Shown here one piece after another: positions 46,023 through 54,481 of a stretch of 64,000 bases of DNA. Position numbers and translations under genes: made by a program. The notes below the pieces were generated by a model, which did not search any database, was not told the DNA's origin, and saw only the letters and a program-made list of their open reading frames with translations. The stretch comes from Neogemmobacter tilapiae (GTDB taxonomy: Bacteria > Pseudomonadota > Alphaproteobacteria > Rhodobacterales > Rhodobacteraceae): positions 290,349 to 354,348 of the forward strand of contig NZ_BMYJ01000005.1 in NCBI RefSeq assembly GCF_014652215.1, written 5' to 3'. The stretch's first letter is position 1. Every line of letters starts with the position of its first letter.

Positions 46023-46092
46023 GGGCAGCCTCTCAGCAAACCATTCCGGTGATTGAGCCTTACCTCTAACTGGCTCGTCTCCTAGGATCTCG

Positions 46093-46126
46093 GAAAGGGT
46101 CGCCTGCGGGCGGCCCTTTCTCTTCT
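46093..46126 (+). terminator. Intrinsic terminator/attenuator just upstream of arfB
   Basis: GAAAGGGTCGCC (46093-46104), loop TGCG, then GGCGGCCCTTTC (46109-46120): twelve pairs including one G-U, followed by TCTTCT. It ends 12 bases before the arfB ATG. It either ends the short transcript starting upstream or attenuates arfB. Confidence 0.8.
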
Positions 46127-46137
46127 GGAATTGCATC

Positions 46138-46563
46138 ATGCTGCGCATCAATGACGACATCATCATCGCGGATTGGGAGTTGAGCGAACAGTTCAGCCGA
46201 TCCTCGGGCCCCGGTGGGCAGAATGTGAACAAGGTGGAAACCGCCGTCGAACTGCGGTTCGAGGCGGATCGTTCGCCCCACCTTTCCGCGCCGGTGAAGG
46301 CGCGGCTGAAACGGCTGGCCGGTCGGCGCTGGACGACGGAAGGCGCGATCGTAATCCGTGCCGAGGAAACCCGCAGCCAGAAACGCAATCGTGAACTCGC
46401 CGAAGAGCGTTTGGTTGAACTGATCCGCGCGGCGCTGGTCGCGCCCAAACGGCGCATTGCCACCAAACCGACCTACGGCAGCCAGCAACGGCGACTGGTT
46501 GCCAAAGCTGTGCGCGGCGAGGTCAAGGCCGGGCGTGGCCGCGTCGGTACGGATGAGGAATAG
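46138..46563 (+). CDS. arfB: Alternative ribosome-rescue factor / peptidyl-tRNA hydrolase ArfB
   Basis: A 141-residue protein with the release-factor catalytic motif in SSGPGGQNVNKVETAVELRF (Gly-Gly-Gln at about residues 25-27) and a basic C-terminal tail (AVRGEVKAGRGRV and the preceding RRIATKPTYGSQQRRL), which in ArfB/YaeJ enters the empty mRNA channel of stalled ribosomes. It releases nascent chains from ribosomes on truncated mRNA, backing up trans-translation. The ATG at 46138 begins MLRINDDIII, as in the family. The unusual upstream leader is described separately. Confidence 0.95.
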   Translation: MLRINDDIIIADWELSEQFSRSSGPGGQNVNKVETAVELRFEADRSPHLSAPVKARLKRLAGRRWTTEGAIVIRAEETRSQKRNRELAEERLVELIRAALVAPKRRIATKPTYGSQQRRLVAKAVRGEVKAGRGRVGTDEE

Positions 46564-46631
46564 CCGCAGACCTTGAAACCCGCCCCCCGATGGCGTATCT
46601 GCCGCAATGAACCGCCGCAAAGGACAGATCC

Positions 46632-46829
46632 ATGGCCACGACGAACCCGCTTCAGTTTCTTCAGCAGGTCCGCAGCGAAGCGGCCAAGATCGTCTGGCCG
46701 ACCCGGCGTGAGGTGGTCCTGACGACGATCATGGTCTTTATCCTTTCGGCGATCACGGCGACCTTCTTTAGTCTGGTCGATTGGGCGATCCGCTCGGGGC
46801 TGACAGGAATTCTCTCGGCCTTCAACTGA
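46632..46829 (+). CDS. secE: Preprotein translocase subunit SecE
   Basis: A 65-residue single-span SecE. The cytoplasmic amphipathic part FLQQVRSEAAKIVWPTRREVV is the family signature, followed by one membrane helix (residues 30-50). SecE clamps SecY in the Sec translocase. It is the short, alphaproteobacterial form with one helix. It is followed by a terminator and then nusG, so the usual secE-nusG pair is split transcriptionally. Confidence 0.95.
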   Translation: MATTNPLQFLQQVRSEAAKIVWPTRREVVLTTIMVFILSAITATFFSLVDWAIRSGLTGILSAFN

Positions 46830-46902
46830 CGCGAAAAGCGCAGGTTTCCCTTGAAGTTTCGGGCCCCTGACGATAAACAGCCCACCAGACCAATGGAAAT
46901 CG

Positions 46903-46935
46903 GCGCGCAGCGATTCGTCGTGCGCGCTGTTTTTT
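46903..46935 (+). terminator. Rho-independent terminator between secE and nusG
   Basis: GCGCGCAGCGA (46903-46913) pairs with TCGTGCGCGC (46918-46927), with one bulged G, loop TTCG and a tail TGTTTTTT. It stands 74 bases after the secE stop codon and 83 before the nusG start, so nusG must have its own promoter or rely on read-through. I could not identify a clear promoter in the remaining gap. Confidence 0.8.
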
Positions 46936-47017
46936 GTTCGGGTTCGGGCGGTGTAGCCGTCTGAAATAACAGGAATTACCGGGACTTAGATGTCCTGGCA
47001 GGCAGATGGCAGTAGGC

Positions 47018-47551
47018 ATGGCGAAGCGGTGGTATTCGGTTTCCGTTCTCTCGAACTTCGAGAAGAAGGTGGCTGAACAGATCAGAACGGCAGTCGCCGA
47101 CGCAGGGCTTGAGGATGAGATCAGCGAAGTGCTGGTCCCAACCGAAGAAGTCATTGAAATCCGCCGGGGCAAGAAAGTGACCAGCGAGCGTCGGTTCATG
47201 CCGGGCTATGTGCTGGTGAACATGGAAATGACCAGCCGGGGCTATCACCTGATTTCGTCGATCAATCGCGTGACGGGGTTCCTCGGGCCGCAAGGCAAAC
47301 CGATGCCGATGCGCGATTCGGAAGTGAACGGCATTCTGAACCGTGTCGAAGAGGGCGAAGTTGCACCGCGCAACCTGATCCGCTTTGACATCGGCGAAAA
47401 GGTCAAGGTCACCGACGGGCCGTTCGACGGCTTTGATGGCATGGTGGAAGAGGTGGACGAGGCGCACAACCGGCTGAAAGTGTCGGTGTCGATCTTTGGC
47501 CGTCCGACCCCGGTCGAATTGGAATTCACGCAGGTCACCAAAGGGCTCTGA
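47018..47551 (+). CDS. nusG: Transcription termination/antitermination factor NusG
   Basis: A 177-residue NusG with the N-terminal NGN domain (MAKRWYSVSVLSNFEKKVAEQI, RRFMPGYVLVNM, FLGPQGKPMPM) and the C-terminal KOW domain (GEKVKVTDGPFDGFDGMVEEVD). It binds RNA polymerase, Rho and ribosomal protein S10. The ATG at 47018 is preferred over one four codons upstream; AGTAGG precedes it. It leads into the rplK cluster. Confidence 0.97.
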   Translation: MAKRWYSVSVLSNFEKKVAEQIRTAVADAGLEDEISEVLVPTEEVIEIRRGKKVTSERRFMPGYVLVNMEMTSRGYHLISSINRVTGFLGPQGKPMPMRDSEVNGILNRVEEGEVAPRNLIRFDIGEKVKVTDGPFDGFDGMVEEVDEAHNRLKVSVSIFGRPTPVELEFTQVTKGL

Positions 47552-47650
47552 CGTGTTTCGCGTGGGAGGGGCGCGCGGGCAGACAATCGCCCGTGACAAT
47601 CCGGACCACTAAACCGCGCCAAAGGGCGCAGTGATTGAAGGAGAGGCCAA

Positions 47651-48103
47651 ATGGCCAAGAAGATTATCGGCAGCCTGAAGCTGCAAGTCAAAGCGGGGCA
47701 AGCGAACCCGTCCCCGCCCGTCGGCCCGGCACTGGGTCAGCGCGGCCTGAACATCATGGCCTTCGTGAAGGAATTCAACGCGAAGACCGCCGACATCACG
47801 CCGGGCACCCCGACGCCTGTCATCATCACCTATTATCAGGACAAGTCGTTCAGCCTTGAACTGAAAACCGCTCCGGCCTCGTTCCTGCTCAAGCAAGCCG
47901 CTGGCCTGCCGCCTGTGGGCAAGCGGAACCGCGCCAAAGGCTCGACCAAGCCGGGCCGCGAAGTGGCTGGCACCGTGACCGTGGCACAAATCCGCCAGAT
48001 CGCAGAAACCAAGATGAAAGACCTGAACGCCAATTCCGTGGAAGCGGCGATGCAGATCATCCTGGGCTCGGCGAAATCCTGCGGCATTGATATCAAGGGC
48101 TGA
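47651..48103 (+). CDS. rplK: 50S ribosomal protein L11
   Basis: A 150-residue L11, with the N-terminal switch region [21 protein letters not shown] and the C-terminal rRNA-binding domain ([33 protein letters not shown]). L11 forms the GTPase-centre stalk base with L10. The start follows GGAGAGG. Typical length. Confidence 0.98.
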   Translation: MAKKIIGSLKLQVKAGQANPSPPVGPALGQRGLNIMAFVKEFNAKTADITPGTPTPVIITYYQDKSFSLELKTAPASFLLKQAAGLPPVGKRNRAKGSTKPGREVAGTVTVAQIRQIAETKMKDLNANSVEAAMQIILGSAKSCGIDIKG

Positions 48104-48108
48104 TCGTC

Positions 48109-48804
48109 ATGGCAAAATTGGCAAAACGCGTCCAGAAGGCGCAAGAACTGTTTGCTGGCAAAACCAGCCTGACGGTTGAAGATGCAGTGGCGCTGGTTAA
48201 GAAAGCGGCTTCGGCCAAATTCGACGAGACGCTGGAAATCGCGATGAACTTGGGCGTTGACCCGCGCCATGCAGACCAGATGGTTCGTGGCGTTGTGCAA
48301 CTGCCGAACGGCACGGGTAAGACCGTTCGTGTGGCGGTGTTCGCGCGCGGTGCAAAAGCCGACGAGGCGAAAGCGGCCGGGGCTGACATCGTTGGCGCCG
48401 AAGACCTGCTGGAAACCATCCAGGGCGGCAAGATCGAGTTTGATCGTTGCATTGCAACGCCGGACCTGATGCCGCTGGTGGGCCGTCTGGGCAAAATCCT
48501 GGGCCCGCGCAACCTGATGCCGAACCCGAAAGTGGGCACCGTGACGATGGACGTGAAAGCGGCCGTCGAAGCAGCCAAGGGCGGCGAAGTCCAGTTCAAA
48601 GTCGAAAAAGCAGGGGTCATCCATGCTGGCATCGGCAAGATCAGCTTTGCTGACGACAAACTGGCCGAGAACGTCCGCGCTTTCGTGGATGCCGTGACCC
48701 GCGCCAAACCGGCTGGGGCCAAAGGCACCTACGTCAAGAAAGTTTCGCTGTCGTCGACCATGGGTCCGGGCATTGCCCTGGATCTGGCCTCGACCGCCCA
48801 ATAA
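48109..48804 (+). CDS. rplA: 50S ribosomal protein L1
   Basis: A 231-residue L1, with [16 protein letters not shown], the [17 protein letters not shown] and [18 protein letters not shown] blocks and the C-terminal [17 protein letters not shown]1 forms the mobile L1 stalk and represses its own operon in many bacteria. It starts five bases after rplK. Confidence 0.98.
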   Translation: MAKLAKRVQKAQELFAGKTSLTVEDAVALVKKAASAKFDETLEIAMNLGVDPRHADQMVRGVVQLPNGTGKTVRVAVFARGAKADEAKAAGADIVGAEDLLETIQGGKIEFDRCIATPDLMPLVGRLGKILGPRNLMPNPKVGTVTMDVKAAVEAAKGGEVQFKVEKAGVIHAGIGKISFADDKLAENVRAFVDAVTRAKPAGAKGTYVKKVSLSSTMGPGIALDLASTAQ

Positions 48805-48841
48805 GGGCGCGTAAGAAATCCCTCGGTCAAACGAGGGTAAC

Positions 48842-48866
48842 GATGGGGCGGTTCGCCCGCCCCATC
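48842..48866 (+). terminator. Strong hairpin between rplA and rplJ
   Basis: GATGGGGCGG (48842-48851), loop TTCGC, CCGCCCCATC (48857-48866): a ten-pair perfect stem 38 bases after the rplA stop codon. Only CTGTCC follows, not a T run, so termination would be partial at most; it may instead be an attenuator or processing site between the L11-L1 and L10-L7/L12 parts. Confidence 0.55.
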
Positions 48867-49048
48867 CTGTCCGAGACGGCGGGTGACCCCCAAAGGTCAT
48901 AAATCCTGCCTGAGATGGGGAACGAGATTGAAGCGCCTTTCGACGGGCGATTTTGGCCTCGGGAACCTGAACGGACCCGAACGCTGTTCCGGACAACCGG
49001 GATGGCAAACTAGAGCCGGGGGGAAACCCCCAACCTTGGAGTGAACCT
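48867..49048 (+). promoter_or_regulatory. rplJ leader, probable L10 autoregulatory region
   Basis: The 182-base leader is long and structured, with a GGGGG-GAAA-CCCCC hairpin at about 49018-49031 just before the rplJ ribosome site. Such L10(L12)4-binding leaders regulate rplJL translation in most bacteria. The assignment rests on position and structure; the characteristic L10 core was not verified base by base. Confidence 0.5.
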
Positions 49049-49564
49049 GTGGATAGAGCCCAGAAAGAGAAAGTGGTCGAGGAACTCGGCCAGATCTTCG
49101 CAAGCTCTGGCGTGGTTGTGGTTGCACACTACGCAGGGATCACTGTTGCCGAGATGCAGGACCTGCGCGCGAAAATGCGTGAAGTAGGCGGGTCCGTGCG
49201 TGTCGCCAAGAACAAGCTCGCCAAAATCGCCTTGGAAGGCAACCCCGCTGCAAAGATGGGTGACCTGCTGACCGGGCAAACCGTGATGGCCTATTCCGAA
49301 GACCCCGTCGCTGCGGCGAAGGTGGCGGAAGCCTATTCCAAGACCAACGACAAGTTCGTGATCTTGGGCGGGGCTATGGGCGACACGGTTCTGGACCAGG
49401 CTGGTGTGAAAGCCGTGGCTTCGATGCCGTCGCGTGAAGAGCTGATCGCTCAGATCGTGTCTTGCATTGGTGCTCCGGCTGCGAACATCGCTGGTGCCAT
49501 TGGCGCGCCTGCGGCGAATATCGCTGGCATCCTTTCGACCATCGAAGATCGGGCTGCGGCCTGA
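49049..49564 (+). CDS. rplJ: 50S ribosomal protein L10
   Basis: A 171-residue L10 starting at a GTG ([18 protein letters not shown]) preceded by a TTGGAG ribosome site. It has the [20 protein letters not shown] and [18 protein letters not shown]-binding blocks and a C-terminal helix for L7/L12 dimers. It anchors the stalk on L11 and 23S rRNA. GTG is the only sensible start. Confidence 0.97.
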   Translation: MDRAQKEKVVEELGQIFASSGVVVVAHYAGITVAEMQDLRAKMREVGGSVRVAKNKLAKIALEGNPAAKMGDLLTGQTVMAYSEDPVAAAKVAEAYSKTNDKFVILGGAMGDTVLDQAGVKAVASMPSREELIAQIVSCIGAPAANIAGAIGAPAANIAGILSTIEDRAAA

Positions 49565-49635
49565 GGCAATCGTGAACCTTGCGTGGGGTAAATCCAATCT
49601 CGTTGGAACCCATCTTAACTGAACGGAAGAAACAA

Positions 49636-50010
49636 ATGGCTGATCTGAAAAAACTCGCCGAAGAAATCGTGGGTCTGACCCTGCTTCAGGCACAAGAACT
49701 GAAAACGATCCTGAAAGACGAATACGGGATCGAACCGGCTGCTGGCGGCGCTGTCATGGTTGCTGGCCCGGCTGCTGGCCCGGCTGCGGCTGCTGAAGAG
49801 CAGACCGAATTCGACGTCGTCCTGACCGATGCAGGCGCCAACAAGATCAACGTGATCAAAGTTGTGCGCGAAATCACCGGCCTGGGCCTGAAAGAAGCCA
49901 AGGATCTGACCGAAGCTGGCGGCAAGATCAAAGAAGGCATCTCGAAAGCTGACGCTGAAGCGATGAAGAAGAAGTTCGAAGAGGCTGGCGCCAAAGCCGA
50001 ACTGAAATAA
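49636..50010 (+). CDS. rplL: 50S ribosomal protein L7/L12
   Basis: A 124-residue stalk protein: N-terminal dimerisation part ([20 protein letters not shown]), an Ala/Gly-rich hinge ([16 protein letters not shown]) and the C-terminal factor-binding domain ([22 protein letters not shown]). It binds elongation factors through the C-terminal domain. The ATG at 49636 follows CGGAAGA. It lies 71 bases after rplJ. Confidence 0.98.
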   Translation: MADLKKLAEEIVGLTLLQAQELKTILKDEYGIEPAAGGAVMVAGPAAGPAAAAEEQTEFDVVLTDAGANKINVIKVVREITGLGLKEAKDLTEAGGKIKEGISKADAEAMKKKFEEAGAKAELK

Positions 50011-50017
50011 TTCGGAT

Positions 50018-50072
50018 CGGGGCTCGCCCCGGCTGGGTTACTGGCTGGAACCGTGCAAATCGGTTCCAGCCA
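50018..50072 (+). terminator. Tandem hairpins between rplL and rpoB
   Basis: Two hairpins follow the rplL stop: CGGGG-CTCG-CCCCG (50018-50031), then TGGCTGGAACC (50042-50052) with GGTTCCAGCCA (50062-50072), eleven perfect pairs. In other bacteria this gap holds a partial terminator and RNase III site that lowers rpoBC expression relative to ribosomal protein genes. No T run is visible, so the same role is inferred. The rest of the 241-base gap shows nothing clear. Confidence 0.6.
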
Positions 50073-50251
50073 TGCGCGTCTAAAACGTCGCCTCTTGATC
50101 GGAACATGGCAAGTGTTTCATTCAAGGTGCGACTGGTTCGGGAGCCCGCCTTTGGCACGGCGGGCATGAATGGAACCAGTCTTAGCTTTGCAAGCATGCT
50201 GCCCGTGGCCCGACGGTTGGCAATGCGAGACAGAGAAAGGTGACTTCGAGC

Positions 50252-53200
50252 ATGGCTCAAGCATATGTCGGTCAAAAGCGCGTCCGCCGCTACTTTGGCA
50301 AAATCCGTGAAGTTCTGGAGATGCCGAACCTGATCGAGGTTCAGAAATCCAGCTATGACCTGTTCCTGCGGTCGGGCGAGGGCCCGAAAGCCGCGGATGG
50401 CGAAGGGATTCAGGGGGTTTTCCAATCGGTCTTCCCGATCAAGGATTTCAACGACACCAGCGTGTTGGAATTCGTGAAATACGAATTGGAAAAGCCGAAA
50501 TACGACGTTGACGAATGCATGCAGCGCGATCTGACCTATGCGGCACCCCTGAAGGTGACGCTGCGTCTGATCGTGTTTGATGTCGATGAAACGACCGGGG
50601 CACGGTCGGTGAAAGACATCAAGGAACAAGACGTTTACATGGGCGACATGCCCCTTATGACGCCGAATGGGACGTTCATCGTGAACGGCACCGAACGGGT
50701 GATCGTTTCCCAGATGCACCGTTCGCCGGGGGTCTTTTTCGACCATGACAAGGGCAAGACGCACAGCTCGGGCAAGTTGCTGTTCGCCTGCCGGATCATT
50801 CCTTATCGCGGGTCGTGGCTGGACTTTGAGTTCGATGCCAAGGATTTGGTGTTCTCGCGCATTGACCGTCGCCGCAAACTGCCGGTGACGACGCTGCTTT
50901 ATGCGCTGGGGATGGATCAGGAAGGCATCATGGATGCCTATTACCAGACCGTTACGTTCAGCCATAAAAAGAATAAGGGCTGGGTCACCAAGTTCTTCCC
51001 CGAACGCGTGCGCGGCACGCGGCCTTCGTATGATCTGGTGGATGCCGCCTCGGGCGAGGTGATCCTGAAGGCGGGCGAAAAAGCGACCCCGCGGATGGTG
51101 AAAAAGTGGATCGACGATGCGCAGATCACCGAACTGCTGGTGCCGTTCGATCACATCGTCGGCCGCTATGTGGCAAAAGACCTGATCAACGAAGAAACGG
51201 GCGAAATCTGGGTCGAAGCCGGCGACGAGCTGACCATGGACTACGACCGTGACGGCGAAGTGAAAGGCGGCACGCTGAAGGTGCTGCTGGATCAAGGCAT
51301 CACCGACATCCCGGTTCTGGACATCGACAACGTCAATGTCGGCCCCTACATCCGCAATACGATGGCGGCGGACAAGAACATGGGCCGTGATACGGCGCTG
51401 ATGGACATCTATCGCGTGCTGCGCCCGGGCGAACCGCCGACCGTTGAGGCGGCCAGCCAGCTGTTTGACACGCTGTTCTTTGACAAGGAACGCTATGATC
51501 TTTCGGCCGTGGGCCGGGTCAAGATGAACATGCGTCTGGATCTGGGCAAGCCCGACACCCAGCGCACGCTGGACCGCGACGACATCGTGGCCTGCATCAA
51601 GGCGTTGACCGAACTGCGCGACGGCAAGGGCGAGATCGACGATATTGACCACCTTGGAAACCGCCGGGTCCGCTCGGTCGGCGAACTCATGGAAAACCAG
51701 TATCGCGTTGGTCTTCTGCGGATGGAACGGGCGATCAAGGAACGGATGTCGTCGGTCGAAATCGATACGATCATGCCGCAAGACCTGATCAACGCGAAAC
51801 CGGCGGCAGCCGCTGTGCGCGAATTCTTTGGCTCCAGCCAGCTTTCGCAGTTCATGGACCAGACGAACCCGCTGTCCGAAGTGACGCACAAGCGCCGTCT
51901 GTCGGCGCTTGGGCCGGGCGGTCTGACGCGGGAACGGGCGGGGTTCGAGGTGCGGGACGTTCACATCACGCACTATGGCCGGATGTGCCCGATTGAGACG
52001 CCCGAAGGGCAGAACATCGGTCTGATCAACTCGCTGGCGACCTTTGCCCGGGTGAACAAATATGGCTTCATCGAAACACCCTATCGCAAGGTGATCGACG
52101 GCAAGGTGACCGATGAGGTCGTCTATATGTCGGCGACCGAGGAAATGCGCCACACTGTGGCGCAGGCCAATGCGGCGCAGGATGCCGAGGGCCGCTTTAC
52201 GGATGACCTGATTTCGTCGCGTCGTGCTGGCGAATTCATGCTGAACCCGTCCGAAGCGGTTGACCTGATCGACGTGTCGCCGAAGCAGCTTGTGTCGGTT
52301 GCGGCCTCGCTGATCCCCTTCCTCGAAAACGACGACGCCAACCGCGCGCTGATGGGTTCGAACATGCAGCGTCAGGCCGTGCCCTTGCTGCAATCGGATG
52401 CGCCTTTCGTGGGCACCGGGATCGAGGCCGTTGTGGCCCGCGACTCGGGTGCCGCCATCATGGCGCGGCGTTCGGGGGTCATCGACCAGGTGGACGCAAC
52501 CCGTATCGTTGTGCGGGCGACCGAGATGCTGGAGCCTGGCGAGCCGGGCGTCGACATCTACCGTCTGCGCAAGTTCAAGCGTTCGAACCAGTCCTCCTGC
52601 ATCAACCAGCGTCCGTTGGTGAAAGTGGGTGACCCGGTGACCCGTGGCGAGGTGATCGCGGACGGCCCCTGCACCGACATGGGCGAACTGGCCCTTGGTC
52701 GGAACGTGGTCGTCGCCTTCATGCCGTGGAATGGCTACAACTATGAAGACTCGATCCTGATTTCGGAACGCATTCTGCGCGATGACGTGTTCACTTCGAT
52801 CCATATCGAGGAATACGAAGTGGCGGCGCGCGACACGAAACTGGGGCCGGAAGAGATCACCCGTGACATCCCGAACGTGGGTGAAGAAGCCCTGCGCAAT
52901 CTGGATGAAGCCGGCATCGTCTATATCGGGGCCGAGGTTCAGCCGGGCGACATTCTGGTGGGCAAGATCACCCCCAAGGGTGAAAGCCCGATGACGCCAG
53001 AAGAAAAACTGCTGCGCGCCATTTTTGGTGAAAAGGCCAGCGACGTGCGCGATACCTCGTTGCGCCTGCCGCCGGGGGCATTCGGCACCATCGTCGAAGT
53101 GCGGGTGTTCAACCGGCACGGCGTCGACAAGGACGAACGCGCCTTGCAGATTGAGCGGGAAGAAGTCGAACGTCTGGCCCGTGACCGGGACGACGAGCTG

Positions 53201-54385
53201 ACGATTCTGGAACGCAACATCTATGGCCGTCTGAAATCGCTGATTTCGGGCAAGGTGGCGGTCAAGGGGCCGAAAGGCATCAAGGCCGGCTCGACCATCG
53301 ACGACGAACTGCTGGGCACGATGAGCCGTGGCCAGTGGTGGCAGTTGGCGGTGGCCGAAGAGGATCTGGCCAAGGAAATCGAAGCGCTGCATGATCAGTT
53401 CGAAGCCCAGAAACGGGCGCTGGATCACCGCTTTGACGACAAGGTGGAAAAGGTCCGCCGCGGCGACGATCTGCCTCCGGGCGTGATGAAGATGGTCAAA
53501 GTCTTCGTCGCGGTAAAGCGCAAGCTGCAACCGGGCGACAAGATGGCCGGTCGGCACGGAAACAAGGGTGTTATCTCCAAAGTCGTGCCGATGGAGGATA
53601 TGCCCTTCCTGGCTGACGGAACGCCGGTCGATATGGTACTGAACCCCTTGGGCGTGCCGTCGCGGATGAACGTCGGGCAGATTCTGGAAACCCATATGGG
53701 CTGGGCCGCGCGCGGCTTGGGCCTGCAAATCGACGAGGCGCTGAAAGGCTATCGTCGGTCGGGCGACCTGACTCCGGTGAAAGAGGCGATGCGCTTTGCC
53801 TATGGCGACGAAACCTATGACGAGGCCTTCGGCGAGATGGACGATGACACGCTGATCGAAAAGGCGGGTCTGGTCACCAAGGGCGTTCCGATTGCCACGC
53901 CGGTTTTCGACGGGGCCAAGGAATCGGACGTGAACGACGCCTTGCGTCGGGCAGGCTTTGATACCTCGGGTCAATCGGATGTCTTTGACGGGCGGACGGG
54001 CGAGAAATTCGCACGTCGGGTGACGGTCGGCGTGAAGTACATGCTGAAACTGCACCACTTGGTCGACGACAAACTGCACGCCCGTTCGACGGGGCCGTAC
54101 TCTCTGGTCACGCAGCAGCCGCTGGGTGGTAAGGCGCAGTTCGGTGGTCAGCGTCTGGGGGAGATGGAGGTCTGGGCCCTGGAAGCCTATGGCGCCGCCT
54201 ATACCCTGCAAGAGATGCTGACAGTCAAGTCGGACGATGTGGCCGGACGGACGAAGGTTTACGAATCCATCGTCAAGGGCGAGGACAATTTCGAGGCAGG
54301 CGTCCCGGAATCGTTCAACGTTCTGGTGAAGGAAGTGCGTGGCCTTGGCCTGAACATGGAACTCCTGGATGCGGAGGAAGAGTGA
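50252..54385 (+). CDS. rpoB: DNA-directed RNA polymerase subunit beta
   Basis: A 1377-residue beta subunit starting [17 protein letters not shown]. The rifampicin pocket is in [20 protein letters not shown] and the [12 protein letters not shown] stretch, and carries the ordinary sensitive residues at each place I compared with E. coli. Further blocks include [23 protein letters not shown] (active-site lysines) and the C-terminal [19 protein letters not shown]. The ATG at 50252 follows CAGAGAAAGG. A long open frame on the opposite strand is an artefact of codon bias. Confidence 0.99.
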   Translation: MAQAYVGQKRVRRYFGKIREVLEMPNLIEVQKSSYDLFLRSGEGPKAADGEGIQGVFQSVFPIKDFNDTSVLEFVKYELEKPKYDVDECMQRDLTYAAPLKVTLRLIVFDVDETTGARSVKDIKEQDVYMGDMPLMTPNGTFIVNGTERVIVSQMHRSPGVFFDHDKGKTHSSGKLLFACRIIPYRGSWLDFEFDAKDLVFSRIDRRRKLPVTTLLYALGMDQEGIMDAYYQTVTFSHKKNKGWVTKFFPERVRGTRPSYDLVDAASGEVILKAGEKATPRMVKKWIDDAQITELLVPFDHIVGRYVAKDLINEETGEIWVEAGDELTMDYDRDGEVKGGTLKVLLDQGITDIPVLDIDNVNVGPYIRNTMAADKNMGRDTALMDIYRVLRPGEPPTVEAASQLFDTLFFDKERYDLSAVGRVKMNMRLDLGKPDTQRTLDRDDIVACIKALTELRDGKGEIDDIDHLGNRRVRSVGELMENQYRVGLLRMERAIKERMSSVEIDTIMPQDLINAKPAAAAVREFFGSSQLSQFMDQTNPLSEVTHKRRLSALGPGGLTRERAGFEVRDVHITHYGRMCPIETPEGQNIGLINSLATFARVNKYGFIETPYRKVIDGKVTDEVVYMSATEEMRHTVAQANAAQDAEGRFTDDLISSRRAGEFMLNPSEAVDLIDVSPKQLVSVAASLIPFLENDDANRALMGSNMQRQAVPLLQSDAPFVGTGIEAVVARDSGAAIMARRSGVIDQVDATRIVVRATEMLEPGEPGVDIYRLRKFKRSNQSSCINQRPLVKVGDPVTRGEVIADGPCTDMGELALGRNVVVAFMPWNGYNYEDSILISERILRDDVFTSIHIEEYEVAARDTKLGPEEITRDIPNVGEEALRNLDEAGIVYIGAEVQPGDILVGKITPKGESPMTPEEKLLRAIFGEKASDVRDTSLRLPPGAFGTIVEVRVFNRHGVDKDERALQIEREEVERLARDRDDELTILERNIYGRLKSLISGKVAVKGPKGIKAGSTIDDELLGTMSRGQWWQLAVAEEDLAKEIEALHDQFEAQKRALDHRFDDKVEKVRRGDDLPPGVMKMVKVFVAVKRKLQPGDKMAGRHGNKGVISKVVPMEDMPFLADGTPVDMVLNPLGVPSRMNVGQILETHMGWAARGLGLQIDEALKGYRRSGDLTPVKEAMRFAYGDETYDEAFGEMDDDTLIEKAGLVTKGVPIATPVFDGAKESDVNDALRRAGFDTSGQSDVFDGRTGEKFARRVTVGVKYMLKLHHLVDDKLHARSTGPYSLVTQQPLGGKAQFGGQRLGEMEVWALEAYGAAYTLQEMLTVKSDDVAGRTKVYESIVKGEDNFEAGVPESFNVLVKEVRGLGLNMELLDAEEE

Positions 54386-54390
54386 GCGGC

Positions 54391-54441
54391 AGTCGGGCTG
54401 AAGCCCGACCTACGCCCCCTGTAGGGCGGGGTTTCCCCGCC
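54391..54441. repeat. REP-like double-hairpin repeat between rpoB and rpoC
   Basis: Hairpin GTCGGGCT-GA-AGCCCGAC (54392-54409), then CCTAC, a short C-rich spacer and GTAGGG, then hairpin GGCGGGG-TTT-CCCCGCC (54425-54441). The TAC/GTA pair joins the two hairpins into one cruciform-like unit. A unit with the same architecture lies between fusA and tuf. The element is transcribed within the operon. Confidence 0.75.
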
Positions 54442-54481
54442 ATGCAACCTTCCCCCGCCGCCCCCATTCTTAGGAAATGAA

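Noticed and set aside
46564..46631. tRNA-Trp gene upstream of secE, common in alphaproteobacteria
   Set aside because: The gap is only 68 bases and lacks T-arm and acceptor-stem patterns.
49928..54211. 1427-codon open frame on the minus strand opposite rpoB
   Set aside because: It is exactly antisense to rpoB, has low-complexity His/Arg/Gln-rich translation and no ribosome site or family match. It arises from the strong codon bias of rpoB.
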